64,000 nucleotides of DNA, taken from assembly GCA_037903355.1 (NCBI GenBank), contig JBAJFE010000008.1, positions 186,001 to 250,000 on the forward strand, read 5' to 3'. The position numbers and the translations under genes are program-made. This document shows positions 27,171 to 41,198 of the stretch, in pieces (positions within the stretch are counted from its first letter, which is position 1; each line of letters opens with the position of its first letter). Origin of the DNA: Trichuris trichiura (lineage: Eukaryota > Nematoda > Enoplea > Trichinellida > Trichuridae). The notes under the pieces were generated by a model that was not told where the DNA came from, did no database searches, and was given only the letters and a program-made list of their open reading frames with translations.

Positions 27171-27433
27171 CGAAGCTGATGCAGCGTACAAGTTTTTGTG
27201 ACTTCATGGCACAATCACGTTAAATCTGTGTTTTTAGTTGCTGACATCAAAATTATGACGCAGCTTTCGGGATTCACCAGTTCTTTGGTCCAATGTCCAC
27301 GGCTTTTGCATCGGGCTAGCATTCGTCAGCTATTCTCAGCTGTCACTAGGTCTCTGGCGCTGTTTCCCAACATGGTAACGTCATCCCGTGACGTCACGCA
27401 AAAAACAAGTGTGACGTCTGGTTGACGCAATAT

Positions 27434-27484
27434 TCACTTTGACGCAGCGAGCCGTTCCTCAATTTACTCGCTGCGTCAAAGTGA
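27434..27484. repeat. Perfect 18-bp inverted repeat
   Basis: The arms 27434-27451 and 27467-27484 (TCACTTTGACGCAGCGAG and its complement) are separated by 15 nt. Weaker pairing continues outside the arms. Confidence 0.85.
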
Positions 27485-27934
27485 TCTGCGCCAACGTAAA
27501 GCCCAACCTGAAGTTGAAGGAATATATATACATTATGGAAATGAGCTTATCAGCGACATGCATCCAATAATGCAAAGAATGCACTTAAGCATCTGCAGTA
27601 TGTGCACGATTTGTTTGTCTATCAGACTGATAGATGATGATGGTATTAGCACCATTAGAAATGTTGCAGACATGCGGAAAAACAAAAAGATTTTAAAGTT
27701 TACATTGAACAAGAGCCTATCAGTTCTGAATAACGTAAGTTTGCGATAAAGAAGCCAACAACGTAGAAAATACAACAAAGTACGTACGACGTCGCTAACA
27801 GGGCAACTATGTGAGCGAAATGCTTCGATGAACGCTGCGTCTTACAGCGTCATTATGGCGTTTTCGTTCCATCCCAACTGGTTCAAATACCTATAAATAA
27901 TCACGGCATAGCTTCGTACGGAGGATCGAAGGGG

Positions 27935-30900
27935 TTAAGTGCCCATTGAAAGGGATAAACAAATGTCATTGACTAACTTTGTAACCAAACTGCAAAATCC
28001 GTCCATTCCGCAAACGCAGGCGCAAGTCCTTTCGTTAAAGGCGGGCATCAATTGAGCCATAAGGTCATAGCTTAATCCGCCGTTGTGACTTTTCCATTCA
28101 GGCTCCGCCGCGTCGACAACGAATGATACTCGTAACCTACAATGCAAAGCAAAGCAATGAAAAGCCTTTCTGCAGCTGAGAGGTCGTATTTACCGATCCG
28201 GAAAAGACGAACTCAATTGACCAAGTTCATCCTTCCAAAGTACGTCATGCGACTTTCTGAACAAGGCTACCATGTCAATGCAACTGTAATAATTGCAAAA
28301 TCAGATCGTTGAAGGTATTCCTTTGAACGTTTAGTATTACGCAGAAGTGTTTTTCAAAAGTGAAAGGACAATTCGGAGGAATGGATTAATACCAGTACCA
28401 CCAGAGATTAGAACAATCTGAGTGGATTCGTTCAAACGTTGCATATCCAAAGTGAGCGACGGAAATGGATCGCTTACGTCCACTATGTCGCCTGAAAGGG
28501 GAGAAATTTGTTGTACTCCTACGTTGTAACGAGTAGTTGTTGTCACCTGGTTTCAGTTGTTCAATGTACTTAGAAGAGGCACTGTCAGGGTAGAGCTTAA
28601 CGATGAAAATTAACTTGCCAACAAAATAGCCCAAATCGGCCGGCTGCAACTGGGAAGGAACAGGCGAATAACGACGAAAAAGGTTCAGCTCTAAGGTTGA
28701 GAAAGCAACGCGCAACGAAACGTCTCTTTTCGTAAATCCTACCTTGAAGCTTCCATACCATGTAACCACCTACGGGAATGCATGCTGCCCCGCCGTTTTC
28801 CACTTCAACTTCAAAACGCAACACGTTGTGAGCAACCGTTGAGACTGTGCGAATTGTGCAATTTTTAAAACCGTATGCTGAAACATGTATTCATTAGCGG
28901 GAAGGCAAAAACGCTATTGCCAATGTTGCCTACTGTCGGTGCTTAAATAAGCGCTGCTAATCGACTCCAAATTCCACGTGGATCTTTCTGCTTTCGGAAA
29001 ACTGATCAATGTTAAATCCGGTTCGCAAAATTCCACTAATAGCAAAACGACATTTCATTATACCATTTGAAGAAGTTAACGCCAAAAGTGATGTTGAGGA
29101 GTCCGAATTCGGAAACAAAAGTTGCCTAAGTACTTACCGTGCGCTTGTGTAGGTACAACTGAATGCGGGAATGCTAAAAGACGCATGTTATGCAAATGAA
29201 GCTAACAATGGTGTCTACAAAGAAGGATTCTTAAGAGTACCAAAAAAGGATAATCGCTAATGAGCACTTACAGCCCATAAAACTGTCACCAGGTGCGTGC
29301 TGCCTTGTAAATGCTGAAAATTAAAGTATTCTCCCCTCCTTGCGCGCTGACAGTCCTTAAAGCGTCCCTGTTTTTATATGCTGTTCTATGTTGTTCACTT
29401 TGTGCTACTAAGTGCTTTCCAGCCATTAAAGTAGTTAGGAAACTGTGCTTTTAGCGTTTGTACTCTTCCTGGACGCCAACAGAGTGTAAGCCGCTAACTA
29501 AAAAGATAAGGTAAAGTCTAAACAGCATTGTATAAGTACGCTGTGTGGTACCAATATTCTACATCTCTTGTAAGCTTACAAGCTGTCGCAAGAAAGAAAA
29601 GGTCGAAGCTAGAAAGTATCGATTGCACAAACATTTGTAGAATCTAAGAAAGGACGAATAGTTACTGCCATTTTTAGTGTGCAACTTCCAAGTATGAACA
29701 TTAAATATTATTGATTCAAAAAAGTTGATTTCAAAACAGGTAAGCCTAAAAGAGCTTTAACGCGTTGCCCGCTTAAGAAGGTCCCAAAAGCAACGAAAAT
29801 TGAAAGTGTTAAACACTTTTCTCAACGGATATTGTTTGTTATGCAGTTACTATTTGTACTGTAATTTGAAAAATGCAGGTTCCTTTCTGGCAAGCTTGCC
29901 GGGCATCTGATTCCGCCCTTACTTAAGCCCAAATATAAAGTGTATACTTTAGCATAGGCTTACCTAAAGGCTAAAGTAGACACCAGGAAAGCTTGACGTA
30001 TGTCTGCTGTACGCATAACGAACATTATTCTTTTGAATGGCTATCAGCCGTCGACAGAAGCAAAAGGCGCTGTAGAAAGCAGCTACTAAACATTCCTTAT
30101 TCGGCATCTTCGGAAAAACAATGCAACATAGATTTTACTATGTTGTTTTGAAAGAATTATATTCAGCTTATGCAAATTGCAATTTTTTAAAAAACTATCG
30201 CGTAAACTGCCGTTATTGCACGAACGAGAGTAACAGCTGTAAATTTAGAAATAACTGAATCGCACGAAGCCGCCGACAGGCCGCGATATGCCTTTGTTGT
30301 TTTGTCATTAAGCTCATAATGTATACCGACGGTATACATTATGAAAATTTCAGACGAATTTCAAACTTACTCCATTGTGTTGCCACTGCCTTTCTTCTTG
30401 AAAACACTCGAAATCTGCAGAGCTCAGAGGATAGAAAAATTGAAAAAAGGCTCGTAGCCAACGTATCGCCGCCGTGGTTTACCGTAAACGTTACGGTATT
30501 TTTGTCTTGCGACCAAGAACAGCTGAAATAAGCAAACGATGGAGAGAGAGAGAGAGACAGGAAAAGAAAAAGGTGAGAAATTGAATGTCCCGGTTTAAAG
30601 CAAGCGAATTAGGTACGATACCGCATGCTTAGCAAGAGAATATAATTAGCAACAGCGAAAGTAATCCCAAAGCCGTATTACGTAAATAACTATAAGGAAA
30701 TTTGGGCTAAAGCGGTTTCGATATGAGAATACTGACGAAACTAAGAGCTATGTTGCATACTTCAAAGTTGCCGTATTTTTCTTTTCATCAGCTCCCTCCG
30801 AAGCGTCGCCCGAAGATTGTGTATTATTGAGATAATCTAAAAGTATATAACATTCGTCAGTCAGTCAAAGGCAGCTAACGGCTTCCCTTTTGAGGTATCG

Positions 30901-31423
30901 CGTATCAATGGGCCAACGTAGCAGCGATGCAATATTGCGTCGTAGTCAATATGGGCGTGATACTGGAAAGAAATTATATAGAAAAATCAGCGGTGAAACT
31001 TTTCTCTACGCACAATATTGAAAAGCATGGAAGCGTCGTGGCCGACGCCCATATGAATTCGATCCTTTCCTCCTGGATGAAAGTTCATAAACTCGGTGAC
31101 ACAGTAGACACTGCCTTGAACGAAACTGCATTGCGAGCAAGCAACTGCCAACGAAAAGTAGTGTACCGCGCAAAGCGAGCCAGTGGCTATCCGTCGTATG
31201 TTGGGCAAGAACACTTTCTGTTACTGGTACTATTCTGCCTTTTGTACCAGCCGGATCTTTGGCATTTTCAACGTAATCAAACCAATCCTTAAGGTTTACT
31301 TGCGGACCAACTTTATTTTTCTGCAATACGTCACGGTCAGTCTACGTCAACACACTTTACGCAGCCACTTTTACTCGCGGCGTTTCCGGTGATTGACGTA
31401 ATGACTTTTGAGGAAAGCAACAT
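27935..31423 (-). CDS. CYB5R4: Cytochrome b5 reductase 4 (NCB5OR)-like fusion protein
   Basis: A soluble ER-associated reductase that passes electrons from NAD(P)H through FAD to a cytochrome b5 heme. Exons seen: 31423-31361 (ATG), 31320-31167, 31114-31014, one starting at 30962, a CS-domain exon starting at 30522, the reductase exons between about 28,850 and 28,330, then 28283-28194 and 28136-27935 (stop). The b5 core is VYCVTEFMNFHPGGKD, with the axial-ligand HPGG; the second His is probably in YHAHID. The N-terminus matches the family's characteristic basic segment before the b5 domain (KNKVG...LKDWF...AGTKGRI). The CS domain starts WSQDKNTVTFTV. The FAD motif is RRYSPV and the nucleotide-binding motif is ISGGTGINPF. 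The usual CGP near the C-terminus reads CGM. Junction phases agree wherever checked. Some middle exons (end of CS, start of reductase) are not resolved. The family call is strong. Confidence 0.85.
30314..30344. repeat. 31-bp near-perfect palindrome
   Basis: Arms of 15 bp (ATAATGTATACCG and its complement form the core) flank a single central base at 30,329. It lies next to the CS-domain exon of the CYB5R4-like gene, probably inside an intron. Confidence 0.9.
30541..30557 (+). repeat. (GA)n microsatellite
   Basis: About eight GA repeats. It lies just upstream, in gene direction, of the CS-domain exon at 30,522, within the preceding intron. Confidence 0.9.
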
Positions 31424-34400
31424 CCGGTCAGTCGGCTTAGCATGCTAGTGGAAACTGCAAGCCAAATCTATTTCGTCCAAACTTCATTGACGTATGGGAA
31501 TTTTGCAAGTCGTATACAATCGCAGCGTCCGCTCATTATTTCTCAATGAATTCACGTTGCAATACACTGCCGAAGCGAACACTGCGTAGGCAGGCAAAAG
31601 TGCAACGGATGTTTTGCATAAAAAACAAATTTTACATTTTCAATACTGGCAATTATTTCCGGCAATTCAAATTTACTTCGCAATACTCGCTTTGTAAACT
31701 TAAAACTAAAATTTTAGCGATTAGCTATTAGCTACCGTCAGTTACGCAGCAACAGGCAAAAACTTACGCAAGAACTTAGTGTAAAACGGGTTGTGGTCAA
31801 AATCCCGAAAACCGGAATCCCGAATAGACCGAGATTTTGCCGAATGCTCATACTATTGAACGCAAAAGGATACTCCAATGGTCGTACATTTTGAATCGGT
31901 TTAATTCTTGAAAGAACGGATGCCTGAATGGGAAGGAACCTTGAACGCGTGCCTAAATCCCGAAAATAAAATTTCAAGCACGTTCAAAAGCCTAAATGCC
32001 CAAACATTTGCGTCAACTAACAATGGCTGCTTTGTATGTGCAATTGCTGAATGGGGGATTACCTTCCGGCCGTAAAAGCATCTTTGCTTGCGGTTCTCTT
32101 TACAATTCCGTGGATGGTTTCGGGATTCATTGGTTATCGCTATTTTTTTCTTATTCCATCGACCTTCCGAAACACAGCCTAACTTCGACTTTAAACAGCG
32201 CTACTCATTCGGTGTTTCCTTTTGTTTTCTGACCTTTCGGATGCCGAGCTGTAATTGCATGTTCAGGGAAGCTCAAAGAAAGGGATTACAACTTCGGCTT
32301 AGGCTAGCAAAACATGGCATAGTCTAAGCCTAAGCCTGACCTTATCTATACAACAGCTTAAGGCGCGAACTGAATCACTACGCAGTGGCGGTACGGCGAG
32401 TTGATTGATTTTTGCAAAACCGCGAACGAACGTAAAAAAGTTGCAAAAACCGCTAGAAAGAAATTGATTTTGTCCCCAACAATTGCGCGTCAATGAAACT
32501 TGCGGAGACAACGTCTGCTGGTACGTTCGTTGCCGCGCGGCATTACGCATTTGTTTGACGAAGCCCAAACGGGACTTTAAGGAAAGTCTAACCGAAGAAA
32601 ACTGTCATCCTGAACTGAACGACGCATCTACGCATCAATTGAGTTGCAAAACTGAAGTCGGTCTTTCATAAGCCGAAGTCGAAAGCATAAAACTATTAGG
32701 CAGTTCAATAAGCATGCCTATAAAGTCAATGAAATCAAGTGAATGCGTATTTTAAATATTTCCATAAAAGCATTCCTTCGCCATAGATAACTTTAAGCGG
32801 GAACGCAATAATTGACAATGTTGAAAATTCTGCTGGCAGCACTGTTGAGGAAGGAAAAAGGGGCGTATGATTCATACAAACGACTCACAAAACAATGAAT
32901 GGAGAGTACTATGCCCATTCATAGATTGCTTTACGCGACGCGGCTGAAGGACGCTTGAAACTTTTGGATAAAGAAGATACACTATGCTAACATGAATGCG
33001 ACTTGTCTTTATCAACTGAAACTAGATTAAATGCCTATATTAGGCCATCTGCCCGCTGGCAAAACATACAAGAAACGCGCGGGAAAATTCTAATGAAGCA
33101 CTTACTGAAAATACGTTCAGGTTTTTGTTGTACAATGAACGGTCTCTGTTGAATCACCTTAGCGCGTTGAATCGAATAGTCGCGACCTATTGGACGACAG
33201 GTAATGTATGTTTATATTTCAGCTTCAAGAAGCCTCTTAGGGGAAAAGCAATTAGAATGGAAAGCAATTGGGAATCTTTGGACAAATGCGGAAGCACCCC
33301 ATAGTATCAATGCTTTCAGAAGAGTCGTTTGGTCCAGTCGCGTAACGTCACGTTGAACACAACAAAAACGGTACAATCGAAAGTAAGTTTCAAATCATCG
33401 TCTGTTCTTGTTCATTGATCAGTATTGATCCGCCTTCAATCTGACCCACCCGCTGGTTGAAGTTTACGAATCAATGGCAAAAGTACGACTTCGCCAAAAC
33501 TGAACCGTAGCGTAGATTCGTCAGTGTCCATTAGCGCCAATTAACATTACTCAAAAGGAATTACGTTCGAAAGACGACAAACTGCTGCGATTGGCTTTTA
33601 GCATTTCCACTCCGCGACAGCAGCGTAAATTTAACTCAATGGGAAAGCCCACGTTAGACAGCGGATTAAAGAAAAAACAAGCAACGTACAAGCTTTTGCC
33701 ATTAACTAAAAAAGGTTAATAAAACTCTTCCCGCCTAACTGTTCGTCGTCTGTTGGAACAAGCAACATTCTTGAATTCAAACTTCGAGTACAATTTCATG
33801 GACTGACATCGCTACTAGCGTTTTAAGTAAATAAGATGGAAAAATGTGAAAGCGTTCAAAACGTCAGCACCTTTTTAAAACACAGATGACGTCATCATCC
33901 CGAAAGGACAAAGATAGGTACAACCTCGACACAAAACTACTCACGGTATTACCTTACAGGTACGCTTTTCCGTATGCTCACTTTTGCATTAGTTTCTGAA
34001 ACTTTTATTTCTTTATATTGAATGTAAAGATTGTTGTGACAACATATGTAGAGAATTCTAATTCATTTTACGCAGATGTCCAATTAGCACTACGTCAACA
34101 CCGCATGCACTTACATATAAGCGTAATAAATAAAAACATACCATATTTGTGAAAGATACGTTCTATAGGCAACCGCATATGCGATGCAGACATACGGAGC
34201 TGTTTTATCTATCTCATTAAAAGTTCAAGTTAACGTCATGATGTACTAGGTCGAATAAACGCAGTTGTAGAAGTGGATGTACGGAACTATCAGTCGTGGC
34301 AATATGCCGTCAAGGAAAACCGCGCAATATCCCAACGGATCTAATTCTGGACTGCCAGCTTTTGCTCGAGCTGTATGCAACTATCAAGATTACGTCAGCA

Positions 34401-34744
34401 CGGTAAGTCTTCATGAAAGACATCACTTTTACAGTAACCTGACTTCTCTGTCGCCATGTTGGCCTGTTGATATTACGTCAACGGAAAAAACGATATGAAT
34501 AGCTTTCCCGCGACGCCCTGTTAACATTTTGATCACACGCGAATAAATCTGGCTTTCGCTTAGGAGTAAGCTCAAGAATTTCACCGGATTAACTAACGTG
34601 ATCAAGCCCGGCTGAGATTAAGCGTTTCTGTGTAAATGGTTCATTCAGGTCCTGATCCTCAGCATACCTTCAAAAATGCGCAACCATAACCTAAACTCGG
34701 TTAATAATAATCCACTCGCAACTTTTACCTATTAAAAGCTATGC

Positions 34745-34767
34745 TTGGGCTTAGGCTTAGGCTTAGG
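34745..34767 (+). repeat. Interstitial TTAGGC tract
   Basis: Two TTAGGC units followed by TTAGGG, after a GGGC start. TTAGGC is the usual nematode telomere unit. Short related tracts occur at 32,290-32,335, 52,268-52,375 and 57,756-57,800. Confidence 0.75.
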
Positions 34768-37700
34768 GGTAATTCCACACAGGGATCTGAACGACGTAGT
34801 TATTTCGACTTTATTTTCAAGATTTTGACTGAAATCCCTTTTTTGAATAAGCATTTCACTTTTTGATAGCTCGTAGGCCTTGTAGCAGTGCGTCGCGTGT
34901 CGTCATTACACAAATCATAATATGCTTATTACAAACGCCTATACACCCAGAGACAGCAAGAAAAACGTTCCCGCCACTCAAGTATACGCTTACGCTTTAC
35001 GACAAGATATGCAATGTATTATTTCATAGGTTTAATTCCATTCTCTTCGTTTCAACTGTAGCTTACTGCCGTCGACCAATACAGGCGCGAAAGTGAAGGC
35101 ATTTACTAAAGGCGGGAAGAAAGTTTGGGTTTTGTTTTATGAGTTCAAATCTCGTCATTCGGTCAGAAAAGCTACTCTTAACCCTAAGGCGGCATTTGAC
35201 CAGAATACTGTCCTCCATGTCGGCCTGCAGGTTCAATAAGTATACGTCAGCATAGATGAGACTTCAGAAGATGCACTACGGCGGGCTGACCCACCTGGAT
35301 TGGATAGCACGCATGCAGTGAAATTGGGCCCTAGTCAGGCTTAAAAGCAGGATGTTATTCAAGCTAAGGATATTTCAAAAATCCATGTGCAGATATACGG
35401 TAGGAGATCAAGCGAGTGCCCGAATGCTTTACATAGAAACGATGATCAATGGAAATCGGCTTACGGCATTTTGAGACAACTAATATTTGTACCACTGCCT
35501 ATTGTAGCACTTAAATACCTCTCCGCCGTGGTACATTGCAGCTTCAACTTGATTTTTACCCAACCTTTTATGGAATGAACTAATTTTCATAGCGAATGCC
35601 TTGCTTAATCTTTGTAGAATAGCGATGAGCTACTGAAAAGCCCGGCACCAAATAGATTACGCAATAATGCTAATATAGGGTCAATAAAAGTCTTAACGCA
35701 TTGATAATTAGAGCTAAGATAGATCTATCCGCCGTCAGTTGAAAGCTTAAGTCATTGCAGCAATGACAAATAAGGTAATCACATAATAAACCGCAAGATT
35801 AGTCTTGCAAATCCTTTAAGCTGCGGTCTATGCCGTCGTTTTAAGTCGTTTGCTAATGCTGCATAAGATATTGACTTATGGCCGCTTTCGACAGTACGCC
35901 CACATAAGCACCGTTAATGCATCTATATTGTTTTAGATTTACCTTATTATTCAAACTGAATATACCAAACCGAATTGGCCTTCACACTGTTAGGTGCTTA
36001 ACGCGGTAGTACCAAAGCGCAACTTGGAAAACCTATTAAGGCGCGAAAAACAGAACGACTAAAGATGGAATACAAGGTGGCGTATTTTTTAAAAAATTAC
36101 AAACCATTCAACGGATACGCTAAACTCAGTTGTAAAGGGGCAGCTCAACTTTGCCTTAGGACCTTTGGCGGAAATTTTCCCGCCAAAAGTATTATGCACA
36201 ATTAAAGGATCGTAGCTCTCAATAAACAATTTCATCTCTCTGTCTCGCTTACAGCAACGTCAGATATGCTAAAACGTAAAGGCTCAAGTTTTGTTGAAAC
36301 TTCGCATTCGGCAATGGAAGCGAAGTTGAAATTACGCTTTGGCAGTAGGTAATTCAAAAAAAACGCGCGGGAAAAAGTGAGCAGCCTGATTGCAGCGCCT
36401 TTTGGAAAAGCGCGGCAATCATTACGGCTTTTACGTTCTCCAACGAAAATGACACAACCGGATTGGCCTTGGAAAGTGCAACTTTCCGTTGGAATTTGTC
36501 ATTGACACTTTTGAAGGCGCGCGACAGGTCGCCATTTCAAGACCGGCGCGCAACTTCAAAGATCCACCAGCCGGGCAATGAATTGCCCTTAAAAAATTGC
36601 AATGATTAAACCTAACAAATGGATCAGTTTTACGAGCTAAAGAATGGCCAGCGCCCGCGCAATCAAATAAGACGCTTTCCAGTTTTGCCGCCCGACAATG
36701 GCCTTATTTGGAGAAAGACAAACTTTTTGCTCTTAGCAACTTCTACGCTAAAAAATGCGGCAGGGCTATCGTATTCTGCAAATATTAAATAGCGGCTTAG
36801 TCCGTACACGCCGGCATGTTTGAACAGAGACGAAAAGGTGGGCCCAAAAGTGCTTCCAACGCTTAGACGCGGAAAAAATGAGGTCATCACCGCTTAACGA
36901 ACTAACATTTGCATAACAATCACTTTTCCCGCGTCTACGCAGACAACAACCTTGAAAGTGAGTAACCTCTTCCCACCACATACGTGAAAGTGGTTGACCT
37001 TAGGCTTGAAAAGGGAGAAAGTTTTCCCGCCTTCGCCATTATTATCTTTTGGCTGGATTTTAAAATTTTGACTGGAAAAAGGTAGGCTAAGTATTTTTAC
37101 GCGTTGTTAGGCTTAAATGTAGGCAACTTTGAATCGTCGGTGAATAGGAAAATTTGGTGCTGCCCAAACATGAACATTTGAGACGCAACGAGTGACGAAA
37201 TGACCGACGTTGCAAGCAAACAAGCTGATAAACAATAGACGTCTCAGATTAGGGTAAACAATGCGGGTTAAACAGCCGCCTGACGACTGACCAGGCGGGA
37301 AAACTAAGAAGCCCCTCTTCTTCTTCTTCACTGCTGTTAGAACGACATGTCAGATGGAGATGAACAGCAGCGGCCGTTGGCTAGTAGAGAATGGTGAAGA
37401 GATGCCAAAGGGTAAAAGCATGTTTACACAGATGGAACAAGCCAGTCTGTCTGGTCAACAAGACCGCGCACCTCGAAGACTCGCCATCGATCTCCGTTAC
37501 GCGGCGGCCATCGTCTGTGTTAACCATTGGAAAGATGGTGACCGAACAACCGGAAAGCCGATCTTTACGGACCAATGCAACTAAGATCCTTTCTTTTTGC
37601 TCTCACCGTTCCATGGAAACAGTTATTTCATCAATAAGCCTTGTCAACTATTCCGGACGAGTTGAGCCAAACAGAGGCATCGTCACAACTCTCTATCGAT

Positions 37701-39483
37701 CGTATGTTACGTTTTAAGTGTTAAAGAGAAATGATGATCGCACCCGCCGCATATGGGAAGGATAAAGAGCAAAGTTCAAAGCGTGCAAAGAACCAAATCG
37801 ATAAGGTTCAGGCATATCTCCTTTCAATTTTCCGTTCAAGCAATGCGGCTGCGGTCACGATTGCTTCTCCTTCGACATAATTTACGTCAGACTGACCAAT
37901 AACAGCCGCCATCCATCCAAGCAACACGCTATGGGGTCAGTTGTCCACAACAACACTGACCTGGCTAAGCGCCGGCCAGGCGCGCGCTACTGATTGTAAA
38001 ATAACCACTCTCTCTCTCTGCCCTACGTTGCAACATCAACCTTCTTACTCGAGCTCGCAGTGTTAACGGCTGCTACTTCAAGACAGCCGGCTGCCGATTA
38101 TACAATACGATCAAAGGTTGGATATTCCTCCTTACGGTACGTATAATTTCTTCTCTAAGCTCTATTTCTAAGCAGCTTATTCAAAATGAAAGTATAAGCA
38201 CCCATTTCAACGGCACTAAGAAAGTAACATGCCTATAAATGTTTAACAGAAGTAGCGATTAAGAAAAGGCGGCAACTGTTCGTAGAAAGTAATAAAAGGT
38301 TGTGCACGCTTATGGCTTGCAAACACACAATACTTTATATTTTCAGCGTTTATGCAAATATGTTTTTCCGAGTCTCGATCGGTTGGTTACGTAATTCGAC
38401 TTCGAAGAATTTTGCATTTGTTTCAAAAAAAAGGAGGTTATTTAGGAGGCGCGTAAACAACCCCGCCAAAGGCGAACTGTCCTTCCGCGCCTCACCTTTA
38501 AGGCATAAAAGCAGTCGGCGTAATCGACTGACTCAAATTGGTGTTGCAATGAAAAAGAGAAGAAGAGCGGGAACGCGTCGCGTCGCTTTCACAGTTTTGC
38601 GAATAACCAGTTCGGGCAACAATGTATACGCTAAGATTGTGTGCGCGCCGAAAGGCCAAAACAATTTTAAGTTGGAAACAAATTTTGCCGCGGTTGAATA
38701 GACAACGCGAAGAATGGCTGACTGCCGGCTGCACGTGTTGGCTTGACAATTTGGCGTAAACAAGCCCGAACAAGTCTTCCAATTCATTAAACAATACGTG
38801 TGCGCTCATGGTAGCAGCAGCCACGGAACAACCCGCCAACAAATGTACAAAACGACAAAGCCGTCATTGTGCCTTTGAAAGCGTTAACATTCATCCAATT
38901 AAATTATGAATGGTAGTGGTGACGGCGGCTTTGTGATGACTCTTTCGAGTTCGCTGAAAACAAACGGTTTTGTCAAGTTGAAGAATTTAACAAAGCTTTC
39001 GGAAGTGACATTTTCCAAAAGGAAAACGTAATCTCCGAAAGCTTCGTTTAAGATAAGATCACTTTTGGCGGGAAAAAGTAGTTCGCTTTCAATGAAGCAT
39101 TCGTCATCCACGGGTGAATGTAAAACTCGTGAAATTTATCATCCCTCCAACGCGCGACTTCTTACGCAGTTGTAACTTATACAAATAATAGAAACGTAAA
39201 GTCATTAGAGGCTTTTTGGCAAATGCTCAAAGAGAGATGGTGCCAACTTTCTAATTTGCATATTACAATTATTCGGAATAAGGAAAACCTTTTCAAGATG
39301 AAGTCACTTCTCTTCGGGAATGGTAAAAGCGTATCGCTAACAAAGATTCCGCAATGACATTTCAATAATGCTCATTACGCGTACGAAAAAAATCATCAGC
39401 CTTCGCTTACGGGTTTTCTCCTGATTTCTTATTGAGCGAGATCAATCTGAACCCAAATTTTATATGTATATTTTATCTATGAC

Positions 39484-39590
39484 TTTCTTTATTACGGCTT
39501 TGTCTTGCCCGTTGATAATTTCTGAAATAACCGTTAAAAACGGTTATTTCAGAAATTATCAACGGGCAAGACAAAGCCGTATTAAAGAAA
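39484..39590. repeat. Foldback hairpin 1 (52-bp arms)
   Basis: The arms 39484-39535 and 39539-39590 are reverse complements with one mismatch and a 3-nt AAA loop. The outer part reads TTTCTTTATTACGG, then CCCGTTG further in. The same end pattern is found in the hairpins at 46,836 and 51,662. No coding sequence is inside. Confidence 0.95.
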
Positions 39591-41198
39591 CTCCATCATG
39601 AAGACGAACAGACCCGTTAAAAAGCGCTCAGTTTTCAACATTATATTTTATGTATATTTTATTTTAAAATTTTTACGTTTTTATTTTATTACCTTAGTTC
39701 ATTTTAATACGTTTTGTCGCACAGTATTTTATTTACTTGTTTGTTCGCCTAGGTTGTATTATTTTAATGTTACTTTTCTCTTGCCATTTCGTTTTGCCCT
39801 ACAGGTAGACAGTCGTAACGAAAGAAAAGCTTTTTTCCAACTTAAGCTTATCTTCTCTGTTTATTTTCCCGCTTTTCCTTAATTGAAAGCTTTGAAAACA
39901 CTTCTTCTTCCTGCGGTTTCTTTATTCGGGATACAAAGCTTTCGGGATAGAGCTACGCATATTTTGCTCTTGCGACAAAGTTGGTCGCCGGCATTTGAAG
40001 TTCCGCGCGAAAAAGTAATGGAAAAATTCCGGCAAGAAGAGAAGGACCATTTTTAAAAGCAGACCACCCGCGAAGCAATTCAAAATTACCGCCAATGGAT
40101 GAACAATAGGCAATTGCTGCCATATTCAGCTTGAACGCCCTTAGGAGAAGCCCAACCTTACCTTTTCGTTCATCTTTCCATTGTTTATCTGTACGCGAAG
40201 GCCAACACTGTATCATTTCGTTTGGACGAGACTAATTTGCCGCAATTTTCATTTAAACACGCAAAACGCCTTCTAAGGGCGGCATACGCCTTTTCCGGCC
40301 GGAAAAAAAGAGGACAGACTTCTTTTGCTACCTCGCATCGTATTCAGCTTCAAATTGAGCAAAGACGGCAATTTCGCGCGTCTTTACGACCGTCCGTTGT
40401 TGCCCTTTAGCGATTGAAGCACAAAAGACAACGACAAAACTTGTTTGCCAATTTTTTCCGTCCAAAATAGCCGATCAAAGCCGTCAAGCTATTCCGGTCG
40501 TCAATCCGACCAGATTAGGGCACACCCAACACGGTTGGCAAAAGTCAAAAACAGGCTTTCAGCCCCGTTTCGGCTGTCACTTTCGAAGGAGCGACCAAAG
40601 TGAACAGTAGTATATACCGCGCCGGTAAGAAAACAAAAATTGTCCGCCTAATCGCTTGCCGCCATCTTATAACCGAAAGGCGCGAACAATTTAGGCCAAC
40701 GTTAAAACAGTGGAAACAACAACTGTTCTTCAATAATGATAATGGGCAGATACAAAAAAGGAAATTACTCATTCACCTTCTCTCCCGCCTGCTACTAATA
40801 CCACTACTACTACTAAGAGGAAAGAGCTGATCATTTAATATTGAGTCTATAATTGCTTTTAGCGCCACTTTTGTTTGATCAAAAAAAGAATAGAAGGTTG
40901 AAAGAATGCGTACCCTAACGATTGAAATATCCAGCTGCTGCTGCTAATCATAAAGAAGGCTACCAATAGCGTCAGGAATAAGAAAACAACTTATTTTCAA
41001 GTTTTCAATAAAACTTAACAACAAAAAGAGTACAGAGATGATGCCTACGCATTATACAGCTATAGCAGATTGAAGTAGGCGATGTTGAATGAATATAGTT
41101 GCTGTATAATCCACCTACTACAACTGCTTTATGCTTCGTGTAAAAACCAGTTTTAAAAGGGCCACTTTCAACGACGCGGCAATGCGTCATACCGCCGC

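Larger units (their letters stand above)
25250..27934. other. Unassigned region; may hold 5' exons of the EB gene
   Basis: No further cysteine-rich exon was identified upstream of 25,249. The stretch contains a (TA)n run at about 25,807-25,822, the inverted dispersed repeat at 26,840-27,170 and an inverted repeat at 27,434-27,484. Otherwise nothing is recognised. Confidence 0.4.
31424..41198. other. Gene-poor stretch with short repeats
   Basis: No gene family or spliced ORF chain was recognised over nearly 10 kb. Overlapping ORFs near 37,354-37,717 lack motifs. Recurrent items are AATCCCGAAT-type words (31,800-31,840; 39,925), TTAGGC-type words (32,290-32,335; 34,745-34,767) and one long hairpin (39,484-39,590). 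A T-rich stretch at 39,640-39,790 follows that hairpin. Confidence 0.45.

Noticed and set aside
36170..37010. Recurrent TTTTCCCGCC words resembling E2F sites
   Set aside because: The word is common across the window in gene-free DNA, so a regulatory role cannot be supported.
37354..37717. Two overlapping plus-strand frames (77 and 108 codons) and one antisense frame
   Set aside because: No motif, and three open frames at one place suggest chance. A short 5' exon near 37,351 (MSDGDEQQRPL) has no identifiable partner.
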